Part shown: one piece after another, positions 34,686-43,636 of the stretch
How positions within the stretch are numbered: position 1 is the first letter of the stretch
How the letters are laid out: every line of letters starts with the position of its first letter
DNA from: DATARH01 sp963789255
GTDB taxonomy: Bacteria > Pseudomonadota > Alphaproteobacteria > ATCC43930 > CGMCC-115725
Direction of reading: 5' to 3'
DNA length: 64,000 bases
Assembly: GCA_963789255.1 (NCBI GenBank)
Contig: CAWBJW010000001.1
Span: forward strand, 248,001-312,000
Position numbers and translations under genes: made by a program
Notes under the pieces: generated by a model
What the model saw: the letters and a program-made list of their open reading frames with translations, nothing else
Databases searched by the model: none
Told to the model about the DNA's origin: nothing

Positions 34686-36422
34686 ATGTCCATTAGCGAC
34701 GACGAGCTGTTGGGCCATTTGTCGGCTGCTCTCGAGGCGGCCGGCGACGTCGCGTATTTGTGGGAACTCGAAGGGGATCGGCTCGATTGGTCGGGGCATC
34801 TTGCGGCCGCGAGGATCGAGTTTGCGACCGAGGTCGCGACCGGCCGCAGCTTCGCCAGTCGCATCCATCCCGACGATCTGGTTCACCGCCAGCTGACGCT
34901 CGCGGCGCATTTCGAGGGCGAGGGTGCCTTCGACTGCGAATACCGCTTGCGCGACGCCGAAGGCGGCTTCTTCTGGGTGCACGAGCGCGGCCGGGCCCGG
35001 CGCGATGACGCCGGTCGGCCGCAGGTCATGCTCGGCGTCATCCGTACGATCGGCGACCGCAAGGCGCAGCAGACCCGGCTCGAACGGCTCGCCAATTACG
35101 ACGAGCTGACGGGCCATTTCAACAAGAGCCGGCTGCGCGAAGCGGTCGACCAGATCATCGCCGCCAATCAGCGCACGCACAGCCCGGCGGCGTTCCTGTC
35201 GGTCGGCGTCGACAACATGACGATGATCAACGACATGTACGGCTATGATGCGGCCGACACCGTGCTGGTCGAAATCGGCCGGCGGCTCGACAACACCCTG
35301 CGCGTCAGCGATCTGATCGGCCGGCTCGGCGGCGACCGTTTCGGCATTGCCTTGTCGCACTGTCCGGCCGAGCACATCGGCGCGGCCGCCGAGAAGATCA
35401 TCGCCGCGATCAACTCGATGCCGGTGCCGACCGCCCGCGGGCAGATCTATGCCACGGTATCGATCGGCAGCGCCTCGTTTCCGGATCAGGGTCTGACCTC
35501 CTACGACGTCATCACGCGGGCGGAGAGCGCGCTCGCCGAAGCCAAGCGCGCCGGTCGCGACTGCCATACCCATTACCGCCTGAACGAGGAACAGCGCGAG
35601 CGCCAGCGGCGCAGCCTGTCGATCAGCGATGAGGTCCAGTTGGCGCTGAAGGAAGAGCGCGTCGTGTTCGCATTCCAGCCGGTGGTCGCGGCGGCAACCG
35701 GCAAAGTCGATCATTACGAGTGTCTGTTGCGCATGCGCACGCCGGACGGGCGGATCATTGCCGCCGGCGAATTCGTGCCGGTCATCGAGCAGCTCGGGTT
35801 CATCCGGCTGATCGACCGTTATGTCCTGGACAAGGCGCTGGCGGAGCTGGCGGCCCATCCCACGGTCAAGCTCGGCTTCAACATTTCCGGCCTGACGGCG
35901 GCCGATCGGCCGTGGCTGCGTGCGCTGATCTCCCAGGTGCGCAACCGGCCCGAGATCGCCTCTCGCGTGATCGTCGAGATCACCGAAACCGCCGCGCTCT
36001 ACGATATCGAGGAGTCGGCCCGGTTCGTCAGCGCGTTGCGCCATGCCGGCTGCCATGTCGCGCTCGACGATTTCGGCGCCGGCCATACCTCGCTGCGCCA
36101 TCTGCAGAGCCTGGCCGTCGATACCGTCAAGATCGACGGCTCGTTCATTCACAATCTCGCCAGCAGCCCGGACGCCCAGGTTTTCCTGCGTCACCTGCTG
36201 GGATTGGCGCGGGGGTTCGGTTTCCAGACCGTGGCCGAATGCGTCGCCACCGCCGAAGACGCGGCGATCCTGCGCCAGGAGGGCGTCGGTTTTCTGCAAG
36301 GCTACTATTTCGGTCGGCCTTCGCTGGAGCGCCCCTGGCTTGCTTCCGCGTCCGCCGATACCGTTGATGCCGCCGGCGACGGCCGGCTCGCCGCCGTCAA
36401 GCAGGCCGCCGGCGGGAACTGA
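34686..36422 (+). CDS. PAS-GGDEF-EAL cyclic-di-GMP signalling protein
   Basis: A 578-residue cytoplasmic protein with a PAS fold (about 20-120), a GGDEF domain (130-290) and an EAL domain (315-565). The GGDEF signature reads GGDRF, so cyclase activity is doubtful. The EAL signature reads ECLLR, keeping the metal-binding Glu, and NISG, EITET and DDFGAGHTSL are intact, so phosphodiesterase activity is plausible. It probably degrades cyclic di-GMP under control of a signal sensed by the PAS domain. No membrane segment is present. Confidence 0.9.
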   Translation: MSISDDELLGHLSAALEAAGDVAYLWELEGDRLDWSGHLAAARIEFATEVATGRSFASRIHPDDLVHRQLTLAAHFEGEGAFDCEYRLRDAEGGFFWVHERGRARRDDAGRPQVMLGVIRTIGDRKAQQTRLERLANYDELTGHFNKSRLREAVDQIIAANQRTHSPAAFLSVGVDNMTMINDMYGYDAADTVLVEIGRRLDNTLRVSDLIGRLGGDRFGIALSHCPAEHIGAAAEKIIAAINSMPVPTARGQIYATVSIGSASFPDQGLTSYDVITRAESALAEAKRAGRDCHTHYRLNEEQRERQRRSLSISDEVQLALKEERVVFAFQPVVAAATGKVDHYECLLRMRTPDGRIIAAGEFVPVIEQLGFIRLIDRYVLDKALAELAAHPTVKLGFNISGLTAADRPWLRALISQVRNRPEIASRVIVEITETAALYDIEESARFVSALRHAGCHVALDDFGAGHTSLRHLQSLAVDTVKIDGSFIHNLASSPDAQVFLRHLLGLARGFGFQTVAECVATAEDAAILRQEGVGFLQGYYFGRPSLERPWLASASADTVDAAGDGRLAAVKQAAGGN

Positions 36423-36428
36423 GGCGGT

Positions 36429-37049
36429 TCAGCCTTCCTTGCGGTCTCGGCCGAGCGCTTCGATCTGCGTTCGCAGCGCCTCGATCTGGGCCTCGAGCCG
36501 GCGCAGGCGCGGGTCCTCGGCCTCTTCTGTCCCGCCCCCGGGCTGCGCTGCGCCGGGCGCCGCCGGGGTTGCCTCGCGGGCAAAGGGGGACAGCATCTTC
36601 AAGGCGCGCTCGAACAGCGCGATGTTCTGCTTGCCCATCTCCTCCAACTGACCGAACGGAAAGATGCCGAAGGTGGCGCGCAGGCTGTTGCGCATCTGCT
36701 CCTGATTGCGCCCGAAGGCGATCATCGCCTGCTCCAGATAGCCCGGCACCAGGAACTGCATGCTGTCGCCGTAAAAGCCGATCAGCTGCCGCAAAAAGCC
36801 GATCGGCAGCAGGTTTTGCCCCTTCTGCTCCTGCTCGACGATGATCAGGGTGAGGACCGAACGGGTGATGTCTTCGCCGGTCTTGGCGTCGTAGACGACG
36901 AAATCGCCCCCTGCCTTGATCATCTTGGCAAGGTCTTCAAGCGTCACGTAGCTGCTCGTCGCCGTGTTGTAGAGCCGGCGGTTGGCGTATTTCTTGACGA
37001 CTGTCGGCTCCTTGGCGCGGCCCGGCTCTTCGCTGCTCGGATTGGTCAT
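36429..37049 (-). CDS. phaR: Polyhydroxyalkanoate synthesis repressor
   Basis: A 206-residue PhaR regulator. The N-terminal DNA-binding domain KKYANRRLYNTATSSYVTLEDLAKMI and the following VYDAKTGEDITRSVLTLIIVEQE segment are highly typical. The protein binds PHB granules and DNA and releases phasin and synthesis genes when polymer appears. The tail has a coiled-coil stretch (LRRLEAQIEALRTQIEAL). It is divergent from the PHB synthase genes, placing a shared control region between them. Confidence 0.93.
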   Translation of the reverse strand: MTNPSSEEPGRAKEPTVVKKYANRRLYNTATSSYVTLEDLAKMIKAGGDFVVYDAKTGEDITRSVLTLIIVEQEQKGQNLLPIGFLRQLIGFYGDSMQFLVPGYLEQAMIAFGRNQEQMRNSLRATFGIFPFGQLEEMGKQNIALFERALKMLSPFAREATPAAPGAAQPGGGTEEAEDPRLRRLEAQIEALRTQIEALGRDRKEG

Positions 37050-37118
37050 AGGCCCGCTGTCCCGCCAGAGGTAAGATGCTGCTGTGCAACAATACAGCGA
37101 TTCGGCCGATCCGCCTCA

Positions 37119-37180
37119 TCAAACTGCCCCCTCCCTGACCCGCCCCCGCAAGCGGGGGAGGGCAGGGTGGGGGTCGCCGC
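37119..37180. repeat. GC-rich hairpin repeat in phaR-phaC spacer
   Basis: CCCTCCCTGACCCGCCCCCGC and GCGGGGGAGGGCAGGGTGGGGG form a strong imperfect hairpin of a type common between alphaproteobacterial genes. A similar C/G-rich pair lies at 59981-60117. It sits in the divergent spacer, which is also where a phaR operator would be expected. Confidence 0.6.
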
Positions 37181-37222
37181 TTCATGCTGCCGCGACCGGC
37201 GAGCCGCCCTATAGTGCCGGCG

Positions 37223-37576
37223 ATGAGCGAGGAAGACGATCTGGCAGGCCGCTTTTTCGCCCTTTGGGCGGAGTATCTGGCGGCGCTGGCATGCGATCCG
37301 AAGACGGCGGAGCCGTTGCGCCATTGGCTCGCCTTTGCGGCCGGTCCGTTGCGCGCCGCCGCGCCCGGTGATGCCCGTTCCGGCGGCCCGCCCGGATCGC
37401 CGGCTGATGCCGCGACCGCTGCCGGCGCATCTGGCGAGCGCGATGCTGCTGTGGCTGAGCTCGCGCGCCGCGTTGACCAGCTTGCCGCGCGGGTTGCCGC
37501 GCTCGAACGTCCCGGGAAACCCGGCCGCGGGCCGGCTGGCGGCGCTCGCGGGCGAAATCGAGCTTCTCGGTCGTGA
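37223..37576 (+). CDS. Small coiled-coil protein upstream of PHB synthase
   Basis: A 117-residue protein with an N-terminal helical part (FFALWAEYLAALACDP, LRHWLAFAAGP), a Pro/Gly-rich middle and a heptad stretch (AAVAELARRVDQLAARVAALERP). Its last 170 bases overlap the synthase gene in another frame. The heptads and placement recall small PHB-granule or PhaE/phasin-like partners, but no homology can be claimed. The ATG is preceded by weak Shine-Dalgarno sequence. Confidence 0.6.
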   Translation: MSEEDDLAGRFFALWAEYLAALACDPKTAEPLRHWLAFAAGPLRAAAPGDARSGGPPGSPADAATAAGASGERDAAVAELARRVDQLAARVAALERPGKPGRGPAGGARGRNRASRS

Positions 37577-38612
37577 AGCGGTCGCCGCCGCGCTCGATCG
37601 CGAGCTGAAGCGCCGCGCCGCGGCGTTTGCCGCGGGGCTCGCCGCCTACCGCCATCATCCCTTCCGCCGCCCCGCTGCGCGCGTGCCGGTGCGCTGGCGT
37701 CGCGGCGCGGCCCGGCTGCTCGATTACGGCCGCGACAGCATCGGGCCGGCAGTGCTCATCGTGCCGTCGCTGATCAACCGCTACACCATCCTCGATCTCT
37801 TGCCTGAGCGCAGCTTTGTGCGCCATCTCGCGCGAGAGGGTCTGCGGCCCCTGGTGCTCGACTGGGGCGAGCCCGGCGCGGCCGAGCGCGATTTCGCGTT
37901 GAGCGATTACATCGCCGGCCCGCTGGCGGAAGCCATGGACGCCGCCGTCGGGCTCGCCGGCGGGCCGATCGGGCTGTGCGGCTACTGCATGGGCGGGCTC
38001 CTGACCCTGGCCCTGGCATTGCGCCGCCCGGCCGACACGGCGTGTCTCGCTCTGCTGGCGACCCCGTGGGATTTCCATGCCGAGCGGCCGGCCCAGGCGC
38101 AGCTGCTCGGCTCGCTGGCGCAATGGCTGCCGCTGTTCTGCGGCGCCGCGCAGCCGGTGCCGGTCTCGGTGATCCAAAGCCTGTTCATGGCGCTCGATCC
38201 ATTCCTGGCGGAACGCAAATTCATCCGCTTCGCCGGGCTCGATCCGGCCGGGGCTGCGGCGAAGAGCTTTGTCGCGCTCGAGGATTGGATCAATGACGGC
38301 GTCAGGCTGGCGCACAAGGTCGCGCTCGAATGCGCGTCGTCATGGTACCGCGACAACGATCCGGCGCGCGGCGTCTGGCAGGTCGCAGGCCGGCCGGTCC
38401 GTCCGGACGAGGTGACCACACCGACCCTCATCGTGCTGCCGAGCCGCGACAAGATCGTGCCGCCGCGCTCGGCCGAGCCGCTCGCCGCCGCGATCCCTGG
38501 CGCAACCGTGCTGCGGCCACCGTTCGGCCATATCGGAATGATGGCGTCGATTGCGGCGCCCGACGCGATATGGCACCCGATCGCCGAGTGGCTGCTCGGC
38601 CAATTCGCGTGA
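37407..38612 (+). CDS. PhaC-like poly(3-hydroxyalkanoate) synthase
   Basis: An alpha/beta hydrolase-fold protein of about 401 residues. The lipase-like box LCGYCMGG carries the catalytic Cys of PHA synthases, with VIVPSLINRY, Asp in LPSRDKIVPP and His in PFGHIGMM. It is far shorter than a class I PhaC (about 560-600), lacking most of the usual N-terminal domain, but the length is typical of an alphaproteobacterial subfamily. The start is uncertain; I use the ATG at 37407. It polymerises 3-hydroxybutyryl-CoA, or may act on PHA-like thioesters. Confidence 0.82.
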   Translation: MPRPLPAHLASAMLLWLSSRAALTSLPRGLPRSNVPGNPAAGRLAALAGEIELLGREAVAAALDRELKRRAAAFAAGLAAYRHHPFRRPAARVPVRWRRGAARLLDYGRDSIGPAVLIVPSLINRYTILDLLPERSFVRHLAREGLRPLVLDWGEPGAAERDFALSDYIAGPLAEAMDAAVGLAGGPIGLCGYCMGGLLTLALALRRPADTACLALLATPWDFHAERPAQAQLLGSLAQWLPLFCGAAQPVPVSVIQSLFMALDPFLAERKFIRFAGLDPAGAAAKSFVALEDWINDGVRLAHKVALECASSWYRDNDPARGVWQVAGRPVRPDEVTTPTLIVLPSRDKIVPPRSAEPLAAAIPGATVLRPPFGHIGMMASIAAPDAIWHPIAEWLLGQFA

Positions 38613-38720
38613 CGCGCGCGGAGGTGGGCTGGACTTCGGCCGATCGCGGCTTTTAGATTCTGCCGGTCCTGCCCACATAGGCTGTTGAACCGCGCCCCAA
38701 CCTCGCGAGGAGTTCCCGTC

Positions 38721-39896
38721 ATGACCGACATCGTCATCGCCAGCGCCGCCCGCACCCCGGTCGGGGCCTTCAATGGCGGGCTCGCGGGCCTCGCGGCGCA
38801 CCAGCTCGGCGAGGTCGCGATCAGGGAGGCGCTGCGCCGCGCCGAGGTCGAGCCGAAGGAGGTGTCGGAGGTCATCCTCGGCCAGATCCTCACCGCCGGC
38901 GAAGGCCAGAACCCGGCGCGCCAGGCGGCCGTGGCGGCCGGCATCCCCTATGAGGCGACGGCCTACGGGGTCAACCAGCTGTGCGGTTCGGGGCTGCGCA
39001 CGGTGGCCTTGGGCTATCAGGCGATCCGCAACGGCGATTCGGAGATCGTCGTCGCCGGCGGCCAGGAGAGCATGAGCCAGGCGCCGCACTGCATCCATCT
39101 GCGCAACGGGGTCAAGATGGGCGACGCGCAGATGGTCGATACGATGATCAAGGACGGGCTGTGGGACGCCTTCAACGGTTACCATATGGGCAACACCGCC
39201 GAGAACGTCGCGACGCGCTGGCAGATCACCCGCGAAGAGCAGGATGCGTTCGCCGTCCGCTCGCAGATGAGGGCCGAAGCGGCGCAGAAGGCCGGCCGCT
39301 TCACGGACGAGATCGTCCCGGTCGTCGTCAAGACGCGGCGCGGCGACACGATTGTCGAGAGCGACGAGCATCCCAAGCACGGCACGACCCTCGATGTGCT
39401 GACGAAATTGCGCCCGGCCTTCGACAAGAACGGCACGGTCACCGCCGGCAACGCCTCCGGCATCAACGACGGCGCCGCTGCGGTCGTGCTGATGACCGCC
39501 GAGGCCGCGGTGCGGCGCGGATTGACCCCGCTCGCCCGCATCGTCTCGTGGGCGACCGCCGGGGTCGACCCGGCGATCATGGGCACGGGGCCCATCCCGG
39601 CCTCGCGCATGGCGCTCAAAAAGGCTGGCTGGTCGGTCGCCGACCTCGATCTGATCGAGGCCAACGAAGCCTTCGCCGCGCAGGCCTGCGCAGTCGGCAA
39701 GGAGCTCGGCTTCGACCCCGCCAGGCTCAACGTCAATGGCGGGGCGATCGCATTGGGCCATCCGATCGGCGCCTCGGGCACCAGGGTGCTGGTCACCCTC
39801 CTCTACGAGATGCAGAAGCGCGACGCAAAGAAGGGGCTGGCGACATTGTGCATCGGCGGCGGCATGGGAATTGCGATGTGCCTCGCGCGCGACTAG
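38721..39896 (+). CDS. phaA: Acetyl-CoA acetyltransferase (beta-ketothiolase)
   Basis: A 391-residue thiolase that condenses two acetyl-CoA to acetoacetyl-CoA, the first step of PHB synthesis. The acylated Cys is in VNQLCGSGLRTVALG, and NVNGGAIALGHPIGASG and the terminal CIGGGMGIAM block with the base Cys are intact. An AGGAG lies upstream of the ATG. It stands in the order phaC-phaA-phaB. Confidence 0.94.
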   Translation: MTDIVIASAARTPVGAFNGGLAGLAAHQLGEVAIREALRRAEVEPKEVSEVILGQILTAGEGQNPARQAAVAAGIPYEATAYGVNQLCGSGLRTVALGYQAIRNGDSEIVVAGGQESMSQAPHCIHLRNGVKMGDAQMVDTMIKDGLWDAFNGYHMGNTAENVATRWQITREEQDAFAVRSQMRAEAAQKAGRFTDEIVPVVVKTRRGDTIVESDEHPKHGTTLDVLTKLRPAFDKNGTVTAGNASGINDGAAAVVLMTAEAAVRRGLTPLARIVSWATAGVDPAIMGTGPIPASRMALKKAGWSVADLDLIEANEAFAAQACAVGKELGFDPARLNVNGGAIALGHPIGASGTRVLVTLLYEMQKRDAKKGLATLCIGGGMGIAMCLARD

Positions 39897-39963
39897 CGCG
39901 CGGGGCCGTTGTTCGAACCGGGCGCGGACTGGCGCGCGGGGCCGTTGTTCGAACCGGGCGCGC
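39895..39963. repeat. 35-base tandem duplication
   Basis: A GCGCGGGGCCGTTGTTCGAA-containing unit occurs twice in a row (period about 35 bases), starting at the phaA stop codon. No coding role is seen. Confidence 0.8.
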
Positions 39964-39992
39964 GACCGAGCGGCAACCATAAGAACGGGCAG

Positions 39993-40079
39993 CGTAGGAT
40001 GGGTTGAGCGCAGCGAAACCCATCCTCACCAGCCGGCCTGAAGTGCAGATGGGCTTCGCTCCGCTCAGCCATCCTACGA
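39993..40079. repeat. Intergenic inverted repeat (GATGGGTT type)
   Basis: CGTAGGATGGGTTGAGCGCA and its near-complement ending CATCCTACG flank a short spacer, and each arm contains its own hairpin (GGGTT...AACCC). It lies in the phaA-phaB gap and belongs to a class frequent in proteobacterial intergenic DNA. Confidence 0.75.
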
Positions 40080-40103
40080 GGGCGGCGGATAAGGGAGGAC
40101 ACG

Positions 40104-40826
40104 ATGGGCAGGGTCGCGGTGGTCACCGGCGGGACGCGCGGCATCGGCCGGGCGATCTCGGCGGCGCTGAAGGAGGCCGGTTACCGGGTTGCGGCGACGT
40201 ACGGCCATGACGACAGGACGGCAACGCAGTTCGCCGCCGACACCGGCATCCCGGTGTTCAAATTCGACGTCGCCGACTTTGCCGGCTGCGGCGAGGGCGT
40301 CAAGGCGATCGAAGCCTCGCTCGGCCCGGTCGAGGTACTCGTCAACAATGCCGGCATCACCCGCGACGCGACGATGCACCGGATGAGCTTCGAAGAGTGG
40401 AACGCGGTCATCCAGACCAACCTGTCCTCCTGCTTCAACATGTCGAGGGCGGTCATTGAGGGGATGCGCGACCGGCGCTTCGGCCGCATCGTCAATATCG
40501 GCTCGATCAACGGCCAGGCCGGGCAGTACGGCCAGGTCAACTACGCCGCCGCCAAATCGGGCATCCACGGTTTTACCAAAGCCTTGGCGCAGGAAGGCGC
40601 GGGGCGCGGCATCACCGTCAACGCGGTGGCGCCCGGCTATGTCGACACCGAGATGGTGCGCGCGGTGCCCAAGGACGTTTTGGAAAAGATCGTCGCGCGC
40701 ATCCCGGTCGGCCGCCTCGGCAAGGCCGAGGACATCGCCCGCACGGTATTGTTCCTGGTCGCCGACGAGGCCGATTTCATCACCGGCTCGACCCTCTCGG
40801 TCAACGGCGGCCAGCACATGTATTGA
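40104..40826 (+). CDS. phaB: Acetoacetyl-CoA reductase
   Basis: A 240-residue short-chain dehydrogenase that reduces acetoacetyl-CoA to (R)-3-hydroxybutyryl-CoA, normally with NADPH. It shows VVTGGTRGIGRAIS (cofactor loop), NNAG, the catalytic Ser in NIGSINGQ, YAAAK, and a C-terminal DFITGSTLSVNGGQHMY typical of PhaB. GGGAGG precedes the ATG. It completes the PHB pathway with phaA and the PhaC-like protein. Confidence 0.94.
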   Translation: MGRVAVVTGGTRGIGRAISAALKEAGYRVAATYGHDDRTATQFAADTGIPVFKFDVADFAGCGEGVKAIEASLGPVEVLVNNAGITRDATMHRMSFEEWNAVIQTNLSSCFNMSRAVIEGMRDRRFGRIVNIGSINGQAGQYGQVNYAAAKSGIHGFTKALAQEGAGRGITVNAVAPGYVDTEMVRAVPKDVLEKIVARIPVGRLGKAEDIARTVLFLVADEADFITGSTLSVNGGQHMY

Positions 40827-40829
40827 GGC

Positions 40830-41000
40830 GGAAATTCCCTGCTGGCAGGGGGATTTTTGTTTGCGGCGGCAAAATCGATGGCAACCCATTGGATTTGCTT
40901 GGTTATGAGTGGCGCGATGGGCGCCGAGGCAGGGAGTTTTTTGCCGTCTCGCAGGGAATTTTTTCGCATCAGGCAGGGAATTTGCACGGAATTTGCCGAA
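40830..41000. repeat. AGGGA-ATTTT dispersed repeat, second long copy
   Basis: Directly after phaB. It holds AGGGGGATTTTT, an ACCCATTGGATTTG flank and then three AGGGAGTTTT/AGGGAATTT units spaced 20-25 bases. The flank and units match those at 17615-17797. It fills much of the 370-base gap before the WcbI-like gene; the rest of that gap has no recognisable gene. Confidence 0.75.
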
Positions 41001-41194
41001 ACCATTGGTATGCCGGGAATTATCATAAACACATCATACTTAAATGGCAAAGAAAGCCCGGATGTCAAGCTGCGGCGCCGATCATCCATTCGCGTTGCCG
41101 GCGAAGCCGAAAAAACGCAGGATGCCGCGCGGAGACGCTTAATCGGAAGACGCCGGATTATGAAGCATACATCAGGGCGCGCGAGGCGGTAAGG

Positions 41195-43327
41195 GTGGTC
41201 GGAGGGCGGTGGGAATGGTCCGTGCTCGATTTGATGGAGCGCGGCGATTGCGGAACCCGCCGGGCTGACGGCGGCATTTCCGTGGGCGCGGAGGAGGGCG
41301 GGGTTCGTCTTCTCTACGGCCCGCCCTGGCGTCTGTCGCAGGGCGCGCATCGCCTCTCAATTCATTGCCGGACCGGCCCGCCGAAAATCGGCGCCGCCGT
41401 CGTGCTCGGCGTCGAAATCATTGCCGACAACCGGGTGCAGGCGGCCTGGCGCGATTTCACCGCGCAGGAACTGGCCGCGGGCAGCGGCGAGGTCGATTTC
41501 GTCGTGTCGCCAAAGCTGAGCCGCGATGCGGGCGGCGCCTTTTTTGAATTCAGGCTGTATCATTTCGGCAATGCCGATCTGATCGTCAGCGACATCGTGC
41601 TGCGACGCCTGACGGCGGGTTTGGGCCGGAATTCGACGCGCCGATGGCGGCTGACGGGCCGGATCGATCCGCGGCGCGCGAGCCCCCCGGATGCGGACGG
41701 GTTTGTCGCGGTGCCGCGGCGAGCGCCTGCCGGCCAGTTCCTGCGCCAGCTTGGCCCGGTCGTCGGTCTCCCGTCAGCGCGGTACCAGCTCCGGTTCCGC
41801 TGCCGCGCCGATTCTGTTCGGTCGGCCCGATGCCCGGTGCTGAGTGTCGAGATCGTCAACGGCGACGTCTCGCATCAGGCGTATTTTTATCCGGCCGAGT
41901 TGGCAGCCGGACAGGGCTCGGTCGATTTCGCCGTGCCGTCGGAGTTCGGCCTGGAGGGCGGCACCCCGGCCCCGATCGAGGTGAGGTTCATTCACCTGCG
42001 CAATGCGGCGCTTGCGATCGGCGCAATCGAGCTCGTGCCGATCGACGAGGAGGGCGTGCGGCCGCCGGCGGAGGCTGGTTCGCGCTACCCGCCAGCGCCG
42101 CATTCCGATCCCGGCGCCCTCCCGATGCGCAGACAGGACCTGGCTGCGGACCCGTTGCACGTGAGCCTGATGCCCGGGCGTGTCACGGTCGAGGTGTCCG
42201 CGCAGGGCGGCGGGCCGGAGGCCGGCGCGGCGTCGGCGTTGAGCCTGGAGCTGCGGCCCGGCGATGGCGAGCGGCGGCCCTGGCATCGCCTGATGTTCGG
42301 GCGCAGGGCCGCGCAGACGGCAGCCGGGCGGAGCGCCCGGTGGGATTTTGCCGCGCGCGATCTGCGCGCGGGGGCCGCTGCGGTCGAATTCGACGTGCCC
42401 GGCGCGTGGAGCGAACGCGATGGTGGCGAGGCCTCAGTCGAGGTGAGGATTGTCGATCGCAGCAGATCCGACCTCGCCCTTACAAAAATCAACCTGAAGA
42501 AAATTCGGCAAAATTCACAAAAAGACCTGATCATCGTCGGCAATTGCCACGCTGCCATGATCCGTGAGGGATTTCAGGGGATCCCCGCATTACGGCGATA
42601 TTTTCGGGCCCGCTACTATGAGATGAAGCTTCCGGAGCATTTTCACGAGGAGGCGCGCCGCGATCTGCAAAACTGCGATCTGGTGGTCGTCCAGGACATT
42701 GGCGATTGGGAAGATTGCCCGATGCGCGGATGGGTTTCCGGGCGGGCCGAAACGATCATGTTTCCGTGCATCCGCCTGGCCTCATTGTGGCCGTTCGACC
42801 ACTGCAACGGCCCGACCGACATCCATGCGTTCGAGCGGTCGGCGCCCAATTTCACCTTCCCCTACCTGGACGGGCTGCTCGCCCGCTTGCGCACGGAGAT
42901 TCCCGACCCGGAGCGTCGGTTCCAGGCGTACCGGTCGCTGAACTTCGGCGGGATCGTCAATTACGTCCGGGCCCACCAATTCGAGACCCGGCGCATGCTG
43001 GCGCTCGACAAGAAATACGATTGCGAGATCGGCCAATTCATCCTCGACCGCTTTCAATCCGAGCAGCTCTTCTACACGACCAATCGTCCCAATCGCCGGA
43101 TATTCGAGCTGTTGATGGCCAATATCATGCGAAGCCTCGGGATCACCGGGGATATCCCGCCTCTCGCGGTGCTCGATCAGTTTCGCGTCCTGCAAGTGCC
43201 GGTTCATCCGACAGTGGCCGACGCATTGGGCGTCCTGTGGGCCACGCCGCAGCGCCGGTACTGCTTCCGCCAGGTGGAGTTGACCTGGGAGGAATACGTG
43301 CGCCGCTATATCGATCTCTACGGCTAG
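41195..43327 (+). CDS. WcbI-type polysaccharide protein with three beta-repeat domains
   Basis: A protein of about 710 residues. Residues 1-430 contain three repeats of roughly 130 residues rich in beta strands, each closing with a similar strand: ADLIVSDIVLRRL, AALAIGAIELVPI and SDLALTKINLKKI. The C-terminal 270 residues start LIIVGNCHAAMI, the G-N-C motif of WcbI-type putative acetyltransferases of capsule clusters, and continue with VVVQDIGDWED and FTFPYLDGLL. The start is uncertain. A GTG at 41195 follows a purine-rich site, while the frame is open back to 40823 through repeat DNA. Surface polysaccharide modification is the likely role. Confidence 0.72.
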   Translation: MVGGRWEWSVLDLMERGDCGTRRADGGISVGAEEGGVRLLYGPPWRLSQGAHRLSIHCRTGPPKIGAAVVLGVEIIADNRVQAAWRDFTAQELAAGSGEVDFVVSPKLSRDAGGAFFEFRLYHFGNADLIVSDIVLRRLTAGLGRNSTRRWRLTGRIDPRRASPPDADGFVAVPRRAPAGQFLRQLGPVVGLPSARYQLRFRCRADSVRSARCPVLSVEIVNGDVSHQAYFYPAELAAGQGSVDFAVPSEFGLEGGTPAPIEVRFIHLRNAALAIGAIELVPIDEEGVRPPAEAGSRYPPAPHSDPGALPMRRQDLAADPLHVSLMPGRVTVEVSAQGGGPEAGAASALSLELRPGDGERRPWHRLMFGRRAAQTAAGRSARWDFAARDLRAGAAAVEFDVPGAWSERDGGEASVEVRIVDRSRSDLALTKINLKKIRQNSQKDLIIVGNCHAAMIREGFQGIPALRRYFRARYYEMKLPEHFHEEARRDLQNCDLVVVQDIGDWEDCPMRGWVSGRAETIMFPCIRLASLWPFDHCNGPTDIHAFERSAPNFTFPYLDGLLARLRTEIPDPERRFQAYRSLNFGGIVNYVRAHQFETRRMLALDKKYDCEIGQFILDRFQSEQLFYTTNRPNRRIFELLMANIMRSLGITGDIPPLAVLDQFRVLQVPVHPTVADALGVLWATPQRRYCFRQVELTWEEYVRRYIDLYG

Positions 43328-43590
43328 GCCGGCGGTTGGCGAGCGGCCAGCGTGGCGAGGTGCGCCGACAGCGCATTGACGCTGCGGTATTCATAGGCCG
43401 CGTCGGGTTCGATCTCGATCTCGAGCCATTCTTCGGCCGCGATGATCAGGTTGATCATCGTCGCCGAATCGAGCCCCAGGCGGGAGAATCTTGCGTCGGG
43501 GTCGATATCGGCGGCGCGGCGTCCGAGCATCGCCGCGATATGGTTGATGCACCAGTCGCGAATCTCCACGCCGCTCACACCGCCAGACAT
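43324..43590 (-). CDS. Acyl carrier protein-like
   Basis: An 88-residue carrier protein. FSRLGLDSATMINLI contains the Asp-Ser motif to which phosphopantetheine is attached, flanked by helices of the usual length. It is a dedicated carrier, not the housekeeping AcpP. It lies 46 bases downstream of a desaturase gene in one operon and its stop overlaps the convergent WcbI-like gene by four bases. It may hold an acyl chain for the desaturase or for an acyl transfer. Confidence 0.87.
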   Translation of the reverse strand: MSGGVSGVEIRDWCINHIAAMLGRRAADIDPDARFSRLGLDSATMINLIIAAEEWLEIEIEPDAAYEYRSVNALSAHLATLAARQPPA

Positions 43591-43636
43591 GTCGTGCCGC
43601 GCTCCTCGATGATCGGTCCGGTCGGCCGGGCCTGCG

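Noticed and set aside
39895..40079. Tandem and inverted repeats between phaA and phaB as a small RNA or riboswitch
   Set aside because: The structure is explained by a simple duplication and a common intergenic palindrome; no aptamer-like conserved core was visible.
40823..41194. N-terminal extension of the WcbI-like frame by about 120 residues
   Set aside because: This part is translated repeat DNA (AGGGA-ATTTT units) with unlikely composition, so I did not include it in the protein.
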